Shown here piece after piece: positions 51,166 through 59,171 of a stretch of DNA of 64,000 nt. A program made the translations under genes and the position numbers. The notes beneath the pieces were generated by a model. The model worked only from the letters and a program-made list of their open reading frames with translations. It ran no database searches and was not told the origin of the DNA. Position 1 is the stretch's first letter. Every line of letters starts with the position of its first letter. Origin of the DNA: an uncultured Spartobacteria bacterium (GTDB taxonomy: Bacteria > Verrucomicrobiota > Verrucomicrobiia > Chthoniobacterales > Chthoniobacteraceae); contig CAIRYQ010000089.1 of NCBI GenBank assembly GCA_903882875.1, forward strand, positions 1 to 64,000. The letters are read 5' to 3'.

Positions 51166-52305
51166 GTGATTCGCCCGAAGATCCCCGCCGTTTTCGCACC
51201 ACTCGCGCTTTTCTGCGCCGCCGCGCTGCCGGTGCGCACCGCCGAAATCAAGTCGCCGGCGGAGGCCGGTTTCACCGGCGCACAGTCCTGCGCATCGAGC
51301 AGTTGCCACGGCGGCGGCACCGGCAGGAACGAGTTCCTCGTCTATCAAAAAAAGGACCGGCACGTTTTCGCCGCGGGAATTTTGGGGAAGGGGACTTCGC
51401 TGAAAATCGCCGAGACGCTCGGCATCGGCGAACCGACGAAGGCCGCACAATGCACCGTGTGCCATTCGCCGATGGAGGCCGTCGCCGCGTCGCGCCTCGC
51501 GCCCGAGATGAAGCAGAATCCCGATCGCGGCGTGAGCTGCGAGGCGTGTCACGGCGCAGCCGGCGAGTGGCTGCGCTTTCACACGCGCAAGGACGCGACT
51601 TACCAGCAGATTCTCGCGACGGGCTTGCGGGACTTGATTGATGTCGGCGGCCGGGCCAATGCGTGCGTTGCGTGCCACCTGAACCTCGACGAAAAGATCC
51701 GTCAGGCGGGCCACCCGGAGCTTTACTTTGAACTCGACGGCCAGGCCGCGATCGAGCCTCCGCACTATGTGGACGTGCGGCCTTCGATCGGCCCGCGCTC
51801 GTGGCTCACGGGGCAGGCGACGGCGCTGCGCGAGATGAGCTGGAAGCTGTCCAAGCAGCGCGACGAGCAGCTTGTCCCCCGCTGGAAGGCGCTCGTCTGG
51901 CTCCTCCAGATGACGGAGTCCGGCGCGAAGGAGCTGCCATCGGGCGAGGATTTTTCCGCGATGCAGGCAGCGGCGGACCGTCTCGCGCGGAAGGCGTCGC
52001 GCGATCCCTGGACCAAGATCCAGATCACGGGCCAGCTCAGAAAATACGTCTCCACGCAAAAGGAATTTGGTGACGCGAAGGCCGACAAGACCGAACTCAG
52101 AAGGCGCGCGGAAGTATTGGTGCCCGCCATTGACCGGCTGTGGGCGGCCTTGAAAAAGGAAGGCGGCGCGGCAACTCCCGGCTTTGAGAAGACACTGACC
52201 CTCGCAGCCCAGCTCTCGCACGAGGGAAATGATTTCGCTCCCACCGACTTTGCAAAGGCGCTCGCCGATGTGGAAGCGGAGATAGCGCCTGCTTTGAAGC
52301 CGTAA
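51166..52305 (+). CDS. Exported tetraheme cytochrome c family protein
   Basis: A 379-residue protein divergent from the decaheme/cytochrome b pair. A Sec-type leader (IPAVFAPLALFCAAALPVRTA) precedes four heme motifs: CASSSCH, an unusual CX4CH site, then CTVCH, CEACH and CVACH. The CX4CH site occurs in this position in multiheme cytochromes of PVC bacteria, to my recollection. The C-terminal 170 residues are helical and heme-free. The start is the GTG at 51166 before the signal; the earlier ATG at 51097 adds a leader without a signal. The stop overlaps the next gene (TAATG). Confidence 0.82.
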   Translation: MIRPKIPAVFAPLALFCAAALPVRTAEIKSPAEAGFTGAQSCASSSCHGGGTGRNEFLVYQKKDRHVFAAGILGKGTSLKIAETLGIGEPTKAAQCTVCHSPMEAVAASRLAPEMKQNPDRGVSCEACHGAAGEWLRFHTRKDATYQQILATGLRDLIDVGGRANACVACHLNLDEKIRQAGHPELYFELDGQAAIEPPHYVDVRPSIGPRSWLTGQATALREMSWKLSKQRDEQLVPRWKALVWLLQMTESGAKELPSGEDFSAMQAAADRLARKASRDPWTKIQITGQLRKYVSTQKEFGDAKADKTELRRRAEVLVPAIDRLWAALKKEGGAATPGFEKTLTLAAQLSHEGNDFAPTDFAKALADVEAEIAPALKP

Positions 52306-52487
52306 TGGCCGTCAAGTCACGAAGGAGACCCGAATCGGAAGTGGGCGGGAAAAAGCTCGCTCGGTTCGAGACGGGATCGCTTTTCAGCATTGCGCGGATC
52401 GCATTCTGGAACGTGCTCGCAGCAGTCGTGGCGGTGCTGCTGTTTGTCCTCGCGTGGCTGCCGTCGGGGAACTTCCCGCCAGCATGA
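52305..52487 (+). CDS. Small single-TM protein coupled to the tetraheme gene
   Basis: A 60-residue protein with a basic N-terminus and one membrane helix (FWNVLAAVVAVLLFVLAWL) that begins in the TAATG overlap with the tetraheme gene. It has no cysteines. It may anchor or chaperone the cytochrome complex, judged from position only. Confidence 0.6.
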   Translation: MAVKSRRRPESEVGGKKLARFETGSLFSIARIAFWNVLAAVVAVLLFVLAWLPSGNFPPA

Positions 52488-52510
52488 CGGAGGACTCCCC
52501 GGACGAAGAA

Positions 52511-53590
52511 TCAGATCGCCAGCAGGAGCTGGCTCCGCCGTGGCGGGACGAACGTGGAGACTCCGATGCCGACCAGACGCAGCGGACTTTTCACCAGCCG
52601 GTCACGTGCGAGGAGGAACTGCGCGAGCCGGTAGATTTCCCTCGCCTCCGTCACGGGATCTTCGAGCCGCACCTGCCGCGTGACGGTCGTGAAATCGCTG
52701 TAGCGGACCTTCACCTGGATCGTCAGCGCGCCGATCCCGTGGCTGCCGAGCGTCTGCGCCACGTCGAGCGCGAGTTCCTTCAGCGCCGCGCGCAAGGTCG
52801 GGCGATCGTCGGTGTCCTCGAGGAAGGTGTTTTCCGCACTGATGCTCTTGCGTTCGTCGCTCGTATCCACGGGGCGGTCGTCCATTCCCATCGCCCGCGC
52901 TTTCAGATTTTCGGCAAATGAGCCGACGATGCCGGACAAATCGGCGTCCGTCTTCTGGATGTCGCTGATCGTCCTGAAGCCGCGTGCTTCGAGCGCCTGC
53001 GCCGTCACCGGGCCGACGCCGTGGATGGAGCGCACCGGGAGCGGCCGGAGAAAAGCCAGCTTGTCCTGCTCGCGGATCAGCGTGAGGCCGTCCGGCTTTT
53101 GAAAGTCGCTCCCGAGCTTCGCGAGAAATTTGTTCGGGCCCACACCGATGCTCGCCGTGAGGCTCCGTTCGGTGGCGATGCGCCGTTTCACTTCCTGCGC
53201 GACGGGCACGGCTGCTTCGAGCGCGGCGTCGGGATCGGAATGGTCTGCAAACTCCGCGCTGAGATCGAGGTATGCCTCGTCCACCGACACCTTCTCGATC
53301 ACCGGCGTCACGCTGCGCAGGATCTCCATGATCGCCGCCGACTCCGCCCGGTACGCATCCATCCGCGGACGCACAAAGATTCCGTGCGGGCACAGCTTGC
53401 CGGCGGTGCGCGACGGCATGGCCGAGTGGATTTTGAACTTCCGCGCCTCATAGCTCGCCGCGCACACGACCCCGCGCTGATCCGGCGGCGAGCCGACGAT
53501 GACCGGCCTGCCGCGATACTCGGGATGATCGCGCTGCTCCACCGAGGCGAAGAACGCATCCATATCCACATGGAAAATGACGCGGGGCAT
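52511..53590 (-). CDS. dinB: DNA polymerase IV
   Basis: A 359-residue Y-family translesion polymerase. Catalytic acids are D9 in HVDMDAFF and D104-E105 in SVDEAYLD. GVGPNKFLAKLGSDFQKPDGL and the little-finger domain follow. The C-terminus ends in QLLLAI, which resembles a beta-clamp-binding peptide. It copies past damaged bases and is usually SOS- or stress-controlled; no LexA box was sought successfully. The start at 53590 (MPRVIFHVDMDA) is the family's normal start; an upstream methionine seven codons before is possible. Confidence 0.95.
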   Translation of the reverse strand: MPRVIFHVDMDAFFASVEQRDHPEYRGRPVIVGSPPDQRGVVCAASYEARKFKIHSAMPSRTAGKLCPHGIFVRPRMDAYRAESAAIMEILRSVTPVIEKVSVDEAYLDLSAEFADHSDPDAALEAAVPVAQEVKRRIATERSLTASIGVGPNKFLAKLGSDFQKPDGLTLIREQDKLAFLRPLPVRSIHGVGPVTAQALEARGFRTISDIQKTDADLSGIVGSFAENLKARAMGMDDRPVDTSDERKSISAENTFLEDTDDRPTLRAALKELALDVAQTLGSHGIGALTIQVKVRYSDFTTVTRQVRLEDPVTEAREIYRLAQFLLARDRLVKSPLRLVGIGVSTFVPPRRSQLLLAI

Positions 53591-53744
53591 TTGCGCGCAA
53601 ATGTATCCCATGCGGGGGAAAATGTGGCGCGGGAATTTCGCCGGATCGGATTGGGCGCAACGGGAGTCAGGGAAACCTTGATGTGAAAAAACGCCGGGGG
53701 GTTCCCGCTTGAGCGTGATGGCGTCCCGTGGCAGCGTGCGTGTC

Positions 53745-53957
53745 ATGAACGCTCAGGAAGTGCTCGCCACCGTCGCCGCCATGCCCAGCGAGGAATGGAT
53801 GAAGATCCAGACGGGCATTGCTGAAATGCTCGCGGCACGGTTTTCCAGCGAAGAGACCTCGGTGATTCGCGAGGCGCTTTCCGAAGCCGAGGCGGAGTTC
53901 GTGCGCGGGGAGGTCCTGCGGGAAGATGATGTGCGGCGGCATTTCGGCCTGCCGTGA
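53745..53957 (+). CDS. RelB-type addiction module antitoxin
   Basis: A 70-residue protein with the addiction-module antitoxin pattern: VLATVAAMPSEEWMKIQTGI at the start, IREALSEAEAEF in the middle and EDDVRRHFGLP at the end. It overlaps the following toxin gene by 4 bases (GTGA), the usual coupled order antitoxin then toxin. Because the toxin is broken, this antitoxin is now a relic or acts on a partner elsewhere. The in-frame ATG at 53709 adds 12 residues and is less likely. Confidence 0.87.
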   Translation: MNAQEVLATVAAMPSEEWMKIQTGIAEMLAARFSSEETSVIREALSEAEAEFVRGEVLREDDVRRHFGLP

Positions 53958-54244
53958 AGCGCGAGGTCGTCTATGCCCGGCGAACGCTCCGGGACTTGGA
54001 TCGGATTCACGCGTGGCTCGTTGATGAATCACAGGACATCGCGGTGGCTGACCGTTTCATCAGCCAGTTGCTCACCGCCTGTTCCACTTTGGAATCCCTG
54101 CCGGAACGCTTCGCAGTGTATCCGTATGCCCGGACGTGAAGGATGATGCCCTTCGGCAATTATCTTGTCTTCTTTCAAGTTCACCCAGGTGCAGTCCTCG
54201 TCGGTCACATCCGCCATGCCGCCAGACGGCCCTTCGGCGGCTGA
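53954..54244 (+). pseudogene. RelE/ParE-type toxin interrupted by in-frame TGA
   Basis: Codons 1-61 encode the N-terminal two thirds of a RelE/ParE toxin (VYARRTLRDLDRIHAWL, then LESLPERFAVYP). A TGA at 54137-54139 ends it. Reading on in the same frame gives MMPFGNYLVFFQVHPGA, then HIRHAARRPFGG and a stop at 54242-54244, which is the normal toxin C-terminus. Total length without the stop would be 96 residues, typical for the family. So a single nonsense codon, perhaps from CGA, splits the gene. The truncated product lacks the C-terminal strand with catalytic residues and should be inactive. Recoding of TGA is not supported by any visible element. Confidence 0.85.
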
Positions 54245-54321
54245 TTGGTAGTGGGAATTGGGCGGAGCGTCTGCCGCATCGGGTGGAGCGTGTGCGGTAT
54301 CCGATGAATCCCTTTGGCAAT
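54245..54321. other. Spacer between broken toxin and 21-bp repeats
   Basis: No gene. The last 21 bases (54301-54321) are a degenerate first unit of the repeat that follows. Confidence 0.5.
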
Positions 54322-54552
54322 CCGCTGACGGGATTGCCCAAACCGCTGACGGGTTTGCCGAATCCGCTGACAGATTTGCCCAATCCGCTGACGGGTTTGC
54401 CCAATCGGCTGACGGGTTTGCCCAATCGGCTGACGGGTTTGCCCAATCGGCTGACGGGTTTGCCCAATCGGCTGACGGGTTTGCTCAATCGGCTGACGGG
54501 TTTGCTCAATCGGCTGACGGGTTTGCTCAATCGGCTGACGGGTTTGCTCAAT
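54322..54552. repeat. 21-bp tandem repeat, 11 units
   Basis: Eleven exact-length units (231 bases) with core CTGACGGGTTTGCCCAAT. The first four vary, units 5-7 share GCCCAAT endings and the last four share GCTCAAT endings, showing recent expansion from one side. As 21 is a multiple of 3, each frame would give a heptapeptide repeat (for example TGLPNRL in one frame). All six frames stay open through it. No start or domain makes a gene convincing. It lies between a broken toxin and a truncated TIR gene. Confidence 0.95.
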
Positions 54553-54855
54553 CCGAGTAGTCCGCTCCGGGCCATTTTTTGGCTTTTTGTCAAGAAAACT
54601 GGCGTTTTCTGTATTTTCACCCGGCGGATACGGTGCAGAGACGGGCAGCGATTGGATTTCCCGCCGATCCAACGAAACGGACGAAGACGATACGTGATGC
54701 CCGCAGGCTCCTTCTTGGCGCCCTTCGTGTCCTTCGTAGTTCAATCCCAAAACCCCTGCCCACCGAATCCGGGGCTTGCATTCCGCCCGCCCTTCCTGCC
54801 ATACACCCCGCGTCCGCAGGCTGGAATCCGCGATTGAATCCCACTCCTCAGAGCC
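54553..54855. other. Gene-free spacer upstream of the TIR gene
   Basis: About 300 bases without a convincing gene. Near 54589-54610 is a small palindrome (GAAAACTGGCGTTTTC). Near 54708-54742 is a quasi-repeat phrase (CCTTCTTGGCGCCCTTCGTG). The region should contain the promoter of the TIR gene, but none could be chosen. Confidence 0.5.
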
Positions 54856-55125
54856 ATGTCAACCGAACCGCAACGCTTCGACTACGACGTCTTCCTGAGC
54901 CACAGCGCCAGGGACAAGCCGGTCGTGCGCGACGTGGCGGAGCGGCTGAAGGAGGACGGGCTGCGGGTGTGGTTCGATGCATGGGAGATCCGGCCCGGCG
55001 ACAGCATCGAAGAAGCCCAGTCGAAGACTGCGAAGATCGAGGAAGGGCTGAAGCGCTTCCGCGTGATGGTGCTCTGCATGTCGGTGAATGCGTTCGGCTC
55101 GGACTGGGCGCAGTTGGAGACTTGA
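54856..55125 (+). CDS. Truncated TIR-domain protein
   Basis: An 89-residue protein that is a TIR domain from its first strand (YDVFLSHSARDK) through the BB-loop (FDAWEIRPGD) to VMVLCMSVNAFGSDWAQLET, then it stops. TIR domains are usually about 130-150 residues, and relatives in this phylum continue after WAQLE with more of the domain and often repeats. So the C-terminal third is missing. E44 in the WEI motif is a candidate for the NAD-cleaving glutamate. Whether the short form is active is uncertain. The following HNH gene begins 31 bases later. This could be a shortened defence gene or a remnant. Confidence 0.83.
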   Translation: MSTEPQRFDYDVFLSHSARDKPVVRDVAERLKEDGLRVWFDAWEIRPGDSIEEAQSKTAKIEEGLKRFRVMVLCMSVNAFGSDWAQLET

Positions 55126-55156
55126 TGCGCATTTCAAATCGGGTCTACATCACCAG

Positions 55157-56326
55157 ATGAAACCGCCCTCCAAAGACGAGATCGACGTCGGACTGCGAAA
55201 ATCTAAGTTCGCCAGCAAAACGTTGCCCTACCGAAACCGGCCCTTGTTTGAACAAGGCGAGATGGATTACAAGCGCAGGCTGGGTGCAAGGGTTGACCTC
55301 GCCTTACAAGCCTGTGACCGTAACGATAGAAATTGGCCGGACATGCTTAGTGCTGCAATGCGTTCCAAAGACAACAACATTGTGCCTTGGCAGCCTGTCG
55401 ATTCGTTCTGCAAGTGGTTCACAACTAAACCAGTTTCCGCTCGGAGGCTGCTGCGGGCGATGAATGACCAGCGCAAATTGCCTGTTGAACGGATGGCAAT
55501 ATTCTCCGAGGGGCTTTCGGACACAAAACTCCCCCGCATGACTCAACCGGGCGCTCAACTTTCTTTGGGTTCTGTGCTCCTAATGGCTGGCGACCCGGAA
55601 AATTGTCCGCCAACTCGAACTGACGTGGTTAAATTTGTGGTGGAAAAACTCGGTTTGGAATGGGCTGCTGGCAAAGCGTCGGCAGCCGAGCGCTACGATT
55701 GCTTCCTGAGTATTTTGGATCGCTTGATTCAGGAATCTAGGCTTGGACCAATCGTGTTACAAAATCGCTTGGAGGCTCAAGGCATCGTTTGGTGCTGCAA
55801 GAGTCATTGGATGGAGAAAAACTCCAACTCTGAAGACGATGACATTGAGATAGAAACCCCAATCAGCGCAGATGCGGATATTGCGGACGCCGAGAGATCG
55901 CTGCAAGCTCTCACATCAACTGAACGTGAAACTGTAATTGCGGCCAGGCGTGGGCAGGGACGGTTTCGAAGTGCGCTACTCACCCGTTGGCTGCTGGCTT
56001 GTGCCGTGACGAATTGTACATACCACGCTGTCTTACGAGCGTCGCATCTGAAGCCTTGGAGGATTTGCAGCAATGCAGAACGGTTGTCGCCGGACAACGG
56101 GATGCTGCTAACTCCGACCCTCGACACACTTCTTGATCAATACTTGATCTCGTTCGCCCCCAACGGACGCATCCTCGTTTCTAAGTCACTCAAATCCGAC
56201 GATCTAGCGAAATTGGGAGTGACGACAGAGATGCGCTTGAGAAAAGTGATTGTCACTATGGAGCCATTTCTCAACCACCATCGATCTGAGTTCCAGCGTA
56301 TGGAAAAAATGGTGCGGAAGCATTGA
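55157..56326 (+). CDS. HNH nuclease protein with unknown N-terminal domain
   Basis: A 389-residue protein. The C-terminal part is an HNH domain (HNH_2-like): H297 in ASHLKP, N314 in LSPDNGML and D323/D327 in LDTLLDQ, with CAVTNC just before. The N-terminal about 270 residues are unrecognised, mostly helical, and include NNIVPWQPVDSFCKWF and a CCKSH segment. GC is close to 50 %, far lower than the neighbourhood, which suggests transfer. The ATG at 55157 fits a small spacer after the TIR stop; the frame continues upstream over it to 55088 but is less likely. With the truncated TIR gene it could form a sensor-nuclease pair, but that is inference from position. Confidence 0.8.
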   Translation: MKPPSKDEIDVGLRKSKFASKTLPYRNRPLFEQGEMDYKRRLGARVDLALQACDRNDRNWPDMLSAAMRSKDNNIVPWQPVDSFCKWFTTKPVSARRLLRAMNDQRKLPVERMAIFSEGLSDTKLPRMTQPGAQLSLGSVLLMAGDPENCPPTRTDVVKFVVEKLGLEWAAGKASAAERYDCFLSILDRLIQESRLGPIVLQNRLEAQGIVWCCKSHWMEKNSNSEDDDIEIETPISADADIADAERSLQALTSTERETVIAARRGQGRFRSALLTRWLLACAVTNCTYHAVLRASHLKPWRICSNAERLSPDNGMLLTPTLDTLLDQYLISFAPNGRILVSKSLKSDDLAKLGVTTEMRLRKVIVTMEPFLNHHRSEFQRMEKMVRKH

Positions 56327-56732
56327 TTCTCTCCGCTGTCCGATCCCTCAGGCCAAAGGCCTGACGCAAGCCAGCCCAGCGAGGAACGAGCGCCACCCTG
56401 GGGCTGTAAACAAAGAATGACCAATGCCCCAACGGGGCTTTGCAAATAGGGGTTGCTGTGCCCCGTTGGGGCGTGGGGCTGATTTGTCGCACGAGTCCCA
56501 GGGCAAGACCGCGTTATGATTGCATAGCGCGGTCTTGCCCTTGTTGATGGGGCTTTGGCCCGCGGCGGCTAGCGTGGGGGGCGCGGAAATGTAGGCGAGA
56601 TCGTGAGAGCACGGGCGCGCGTTTTCACGGAGGCTGCTGGGATTTTCGGCGGAGGGATCAGCCTCGCGCTTGGCGGACATCGCCCGTCTCCGGTGCCGCC
56701 CGGTGACTCTGGCGGGAGCGGTGGCGGAATGA
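56327..56732. repeat. Intergenic region with long palindromes
   Basis: No gene is present. GCCCCAACGGGG at 56426-56437 and its reverse complement at 56461-56472 form an inverted repeat. A second hairpin has 14-bp perfect arms, AGGGCAAGACCGCG at 56500-56513 and 56528-56541, with a 14-base loop. Neither is followed by a T-run. They look like dispersed palindromic elements more than plain terminators, and sit between the HNH gene and the convergent dnaB stop. Confidence 0.85.
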
Positions 56733-58196
56733 TCAGTTCCCCGGCTCGGGCACGTCCGCGCGATCCTCGAAGCGCGTGAACTCTTTCAGGAACGTCAGCG
56801 GCACATCGTCCGTGGGGCCGTTGCGCTGCTTGGCGATGATGAGCGTCGCCTTGCCCTCGGCCTCGGCCTTGGCCTCGTCGGTGTCGGCGTAATAGACTTC
56901 GCGCACGAGCAGGCCCACGACATCGGCGTCCTGCTCGATGGTGCCGGATTCGCGGAGGTCGCTCAGGCGCGGGCGACCTTTGGCTTCGCCCGTGCGGCCC
57001 TCGGGGTTTCGGTTGAGCTGCGCGAGGACGACGATGGGGATGTTCAGTTCCTTCGCGAGAGCCTTCAGGCCGGAGCTGATTTCGGCGATTTCGAGCTGGC
57101 GGTTGTCCTGCGCGCGGCGGCTCGTGCTGCGCAGGAGCTGAAGGTAATCAATGAAGATCGCCGCGATGTCGTGCTGGCTCTTCATCCGGCGCGCCTTTGC
57201 GCGGAGTTCCAGAATGGAAAGGCTGCTCGTGTCATCAATCAGGATTTTTGCGGACGCGAGTTTTGCCGCGCCCGCGGTGAGGGCGGGGAAGTCGCGGTCG
57301 CTCAGGAAGCCGTTGCGGATGGATGCGAGGTTCACGCGAGCAATCGAGCAGAGGAACCGCTGCACGAGCTGCTGCGAACTCATTTCCAGCGAGAACACGG
57401 CGACGGCCTTGCCGAGTTCCACGGCGATGTGCTCGGCCATGTTCATCGCGAACGCCGTCTTGCCCATCGAGGGACGCGCCGCGATGACGAACATCTCCGC
57501 GCCGTGCAGGCCGTCGGTGAGCTTGTCGAGATTCTTGAAGCCGGTGGACAGGCCGCTGATTTTCCCGCGGCTCTCGTAGAGCTTGTTGATGTCGCCGATG
57601 GCCTTCATGACCATGTCCTTCAGGCTCGCCGCCTTGTCCTTGAAGCGGTCCTTGGCGATTTGGAAAATCTTCGTCTCCACCTCGTCGAGCAGCCCCTGCG
57701 TGTTGTCCTGCTCCTCGTAGCTGCGCGCGGAGTATTCGTTGCAGACTTTGATGATTTCCCGAAGCGTGTATTTCTCCAGGAGGATCTCGATGTAGTAGTT
57801 CGCGTTCGCCGCGGTGGGGAGAAAGACGAAGAGATCGTTCAGCGCCGCCGGGCCGCCGATTTGATCGAGCCGGTTCCGGTCGCGCAGGAACTGCGCGATG
57901 GTGATGAAATCAATCGGCCTGTTCGCATTCCACAGCTCCAGCAGCGTCTCGAAAATCTCGCCGTGCGCCGGAATGTAGAAGGTCTCCTTCGTCACGCCGC
58001 TCTCGACGGCGAGGCCGATCACGTCCTTCGGTGCGAGCAGGATCGAACTGAGCACGCCTTTCTCGGCGTTGGGCGCCTGTGGGAATTCCCGGTGAAAATC
58101 CGGTGGATAAGTCACCTTTCCCCGCAAGTCATTTTTGGGCTTGTCGCCCCGGCTCTTTTCAGAACCCGGATTCCCTGGTTTGGGATCCGCTGCCAT
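56733..58196 (-). CDS. dnaB: Replicative DNA helicase DnaB
   Basis: A 487-residue hexameric helicase. It has an N-terminal primase-binding domain (PNAEKGVLSSILL), a linker, and the RecA-like domain with Walker A RPSMGKTA at residues 241-248, LEMSSQQL, and Walker B FIDYLQLL. An intein is absent. The first 35 residues are a basic, disordered extension. It follows rplI by 6 bases and has a Shine-Dalgarno-like AAGGAG 9 bases before the ATG, one of the few such in this window. It unwinds DNA at the fork. Confidence 0.96.
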   Translation of the reverse strand: MAADPKPGNPGSEKSRGDKPKNDLRGKVTYPPDFHREFPQAPNAEKGVLSSILLAPKDVIGLAVESGVTKETFYIPAHGEIFETLLELWNANRPIDFITIAQFLRDRNRLDQIGGPAALNDLFVFLPTAANANYYIEILLEKYTLREIIKVCNEYSARSYEEQDNTQGLLDEVETKIFQIAKDRFKDKAASLKDMVMKAIGDINKLYESRGKISGLSTGFKNLDKLTDGLHGAEMFVIAARPSMGKTAFAMNMAEHIAVELGKAVAVFSLEMSSQQLVQRFLCSIARVNLASIRNGFLSDRDFPALTAGAAKLASAKILIDDTSSLSILELRAKARRMKSQHDIAAIFIDYLQLLRSTSRRAQDNRQLEIAEISSGLKALAKELNIPIVVLAQLNRNPEGRTGEAKGRPRLSDLRESGTIEQDADVVGLLVREVYYADTDEAKAEAEGKATLIIAKQRNGPTDDVPLTFLKEFTRFEDRADVPEPGN

Positions 58197-58202
58197 CGGA
58201 GA

Positions 58203-58769
58203 CTACTCCTTGTGCTTGGCCTTGGACTTCGCCTTGTAGCCGCCGACGGTTTTTTCCGTCTTCGGGGCTTCCTCGCCCTCGGGTTTCGCAGGTTCCACCG
58301 CCACCGGCGTCTTCGGCGCGATGGTCACGGTCACGGTCGCAGTGATGTCATGGTGCAGCTTGATCTCCACCTCATGCTTGCCGGAATCCTTGAGCGCCTT
58401 GGGGAGCACGATGCTGTGGCGGTCGAACTCCGTGTTCCCACCGAGCTCCGCGCGAATCTTGTCCGCAATGTCCGACGCCGTCACCGAGCCGAACGCCTTG
58501 CCCTGCTCGCCGGTCTCCAGCTCGAAAGTCAGCTTCATCTTGCCGATGCGGCGCGCGAAATCCTGCGCGTCGTTCAGCTCCTTGGCCTCGCGTTCGGCGC
58601 GCTTTTTCTTGAGCACATTGATGCGATGCACGGCCCCCGAGGATTTCTCGATCGCCTTGCCCTGCGGGAGCAGGAAATTGCGCGCGTAGCCCGCCTTGAC
58701 TTTTACGAGATCGGCTTCTGCGCCGAGGTTCGGCACTTTTTCGGTGAGGATGACTTCAGTGGTAGGCAT
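58203..58769 (-). CDS. rplI: 50S ribosomal protein L9
   Basis: A 188-residue bL9. The N-terminal RNA-binding domain (EVILTEKVPNLG, VKAGYARNFLLPQGKA) and the C-terminal domain (FGSVTASDIADKI) are both complete. A C-terminal Lys/Ala/Pro extension of about 35 residues is beyond the usual length of about 150. Upstream is a good promoter; downstream is dnaB, a common pairing. Confidence 0.96.
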   Translation of the reverse strand: MPTTEVILTEKVPNLGAEADLVKVKAGYARNFLLPQGKAIEKSSGAVHRINVLKKKRAEREAKELNDAQDFARRIGKMKLTFELETGEQGKAFGSVTASDIADKIRAELGGNTEFDRHSIVLPKALKDSGKHEVEIKLHHDITATVTVTIAPKTPVAVEPAKPEGEEAPKTEKTVGGYKAKSKAKHKE

Positions 58770-58811
58770 GGCGGAAAGTTTTGCGGGTTTGCGGTTGGAA
58801 AAAGGGGTGCG

Positions 58812-58840
58812 TTGATAGTCCTGCCCACCGGGGTTGTCAA
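58812..58840 (-). promoter_or_regulatory. rplI: Strong sigma-70-type promoter for rplI-dnaB
   Basis: On the minus strand a perfect -35 TTGACA and a -10 TATCAA are separated by exactly 17 bases. The -10 element is 43 bases before the L9 start. This is the best promoter match noticed in the window. Confidence 0.72.
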
Positions 58841-59171
58841 AGGCATTCTGCTTTTTGTCGCGCGATTAAAGCGAACCGCGGATGAAGGGAGGCATTTTGG
58901 CCGGCGCAGGCGTTCACTCCGGCGCTACGCCTTCCACTGGCACGTCCGTTTTGAAAGTTGGTGTGACAATGGTTCTCCGGCCCGCATTTTCACACCGGGA
59001 ATGATCAGACAGCTCCGGATATTTCAGCGGCTCTATCCTCGTTCCTCCACGTTTCTCCGCGGATCTCCAGAAAATCCGCGGCCCGCTCCCGGCGTGATTT
59101 TCATCCGCACGAGAAAACTGCGCGGGCGCTGCTTGACGCTGCCGCGAACTCGCTCCACTCTGCGCGTTCTT
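58841..59171. other. Intergenic region between divergent rplI and bamD
   Basis: The full gap 58770-59171 contains the rplI promoter at its left end. To the right is no gene; about 59020-59170 contains imperfect small repeats (CTCCGCGGATCTCC; CCGCGG). A weak TTGACG...CACTCT pair with 17-base spacing near 59133 might serve bamD. Confidence 0.45.

Noticed and set aside
54137-54139. The TGA in the toxin gene as a selenocysteine codon
   Set aside because: No selenocysteine-insertion hairpin was seen after it and the family has no selenoproteins that I know of. A nonsense mutation is simpler.
54322-54552. The 21-bp array as a CRISPR array or plasmid iteron origin
   Set aside because: There are no spacers for CRISPR and no replication initiator gene nearby for iterons. 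The adjacent genes are toxin and TIR types.
54136-54837. A 233-codon plus-strand frame with heptapeptide repeats through the 21-bp array
   Set aside because: It starts inside the broken toxin gene in another frame, has no domain outside the repeat, and all other frames are equally open.
57171-59171. Long plus-strand frame upstream of the bamD signal peptide
   Set aside because: It is antisense to dnaB and rplI; the signal peptide at 59172 marks the real start.
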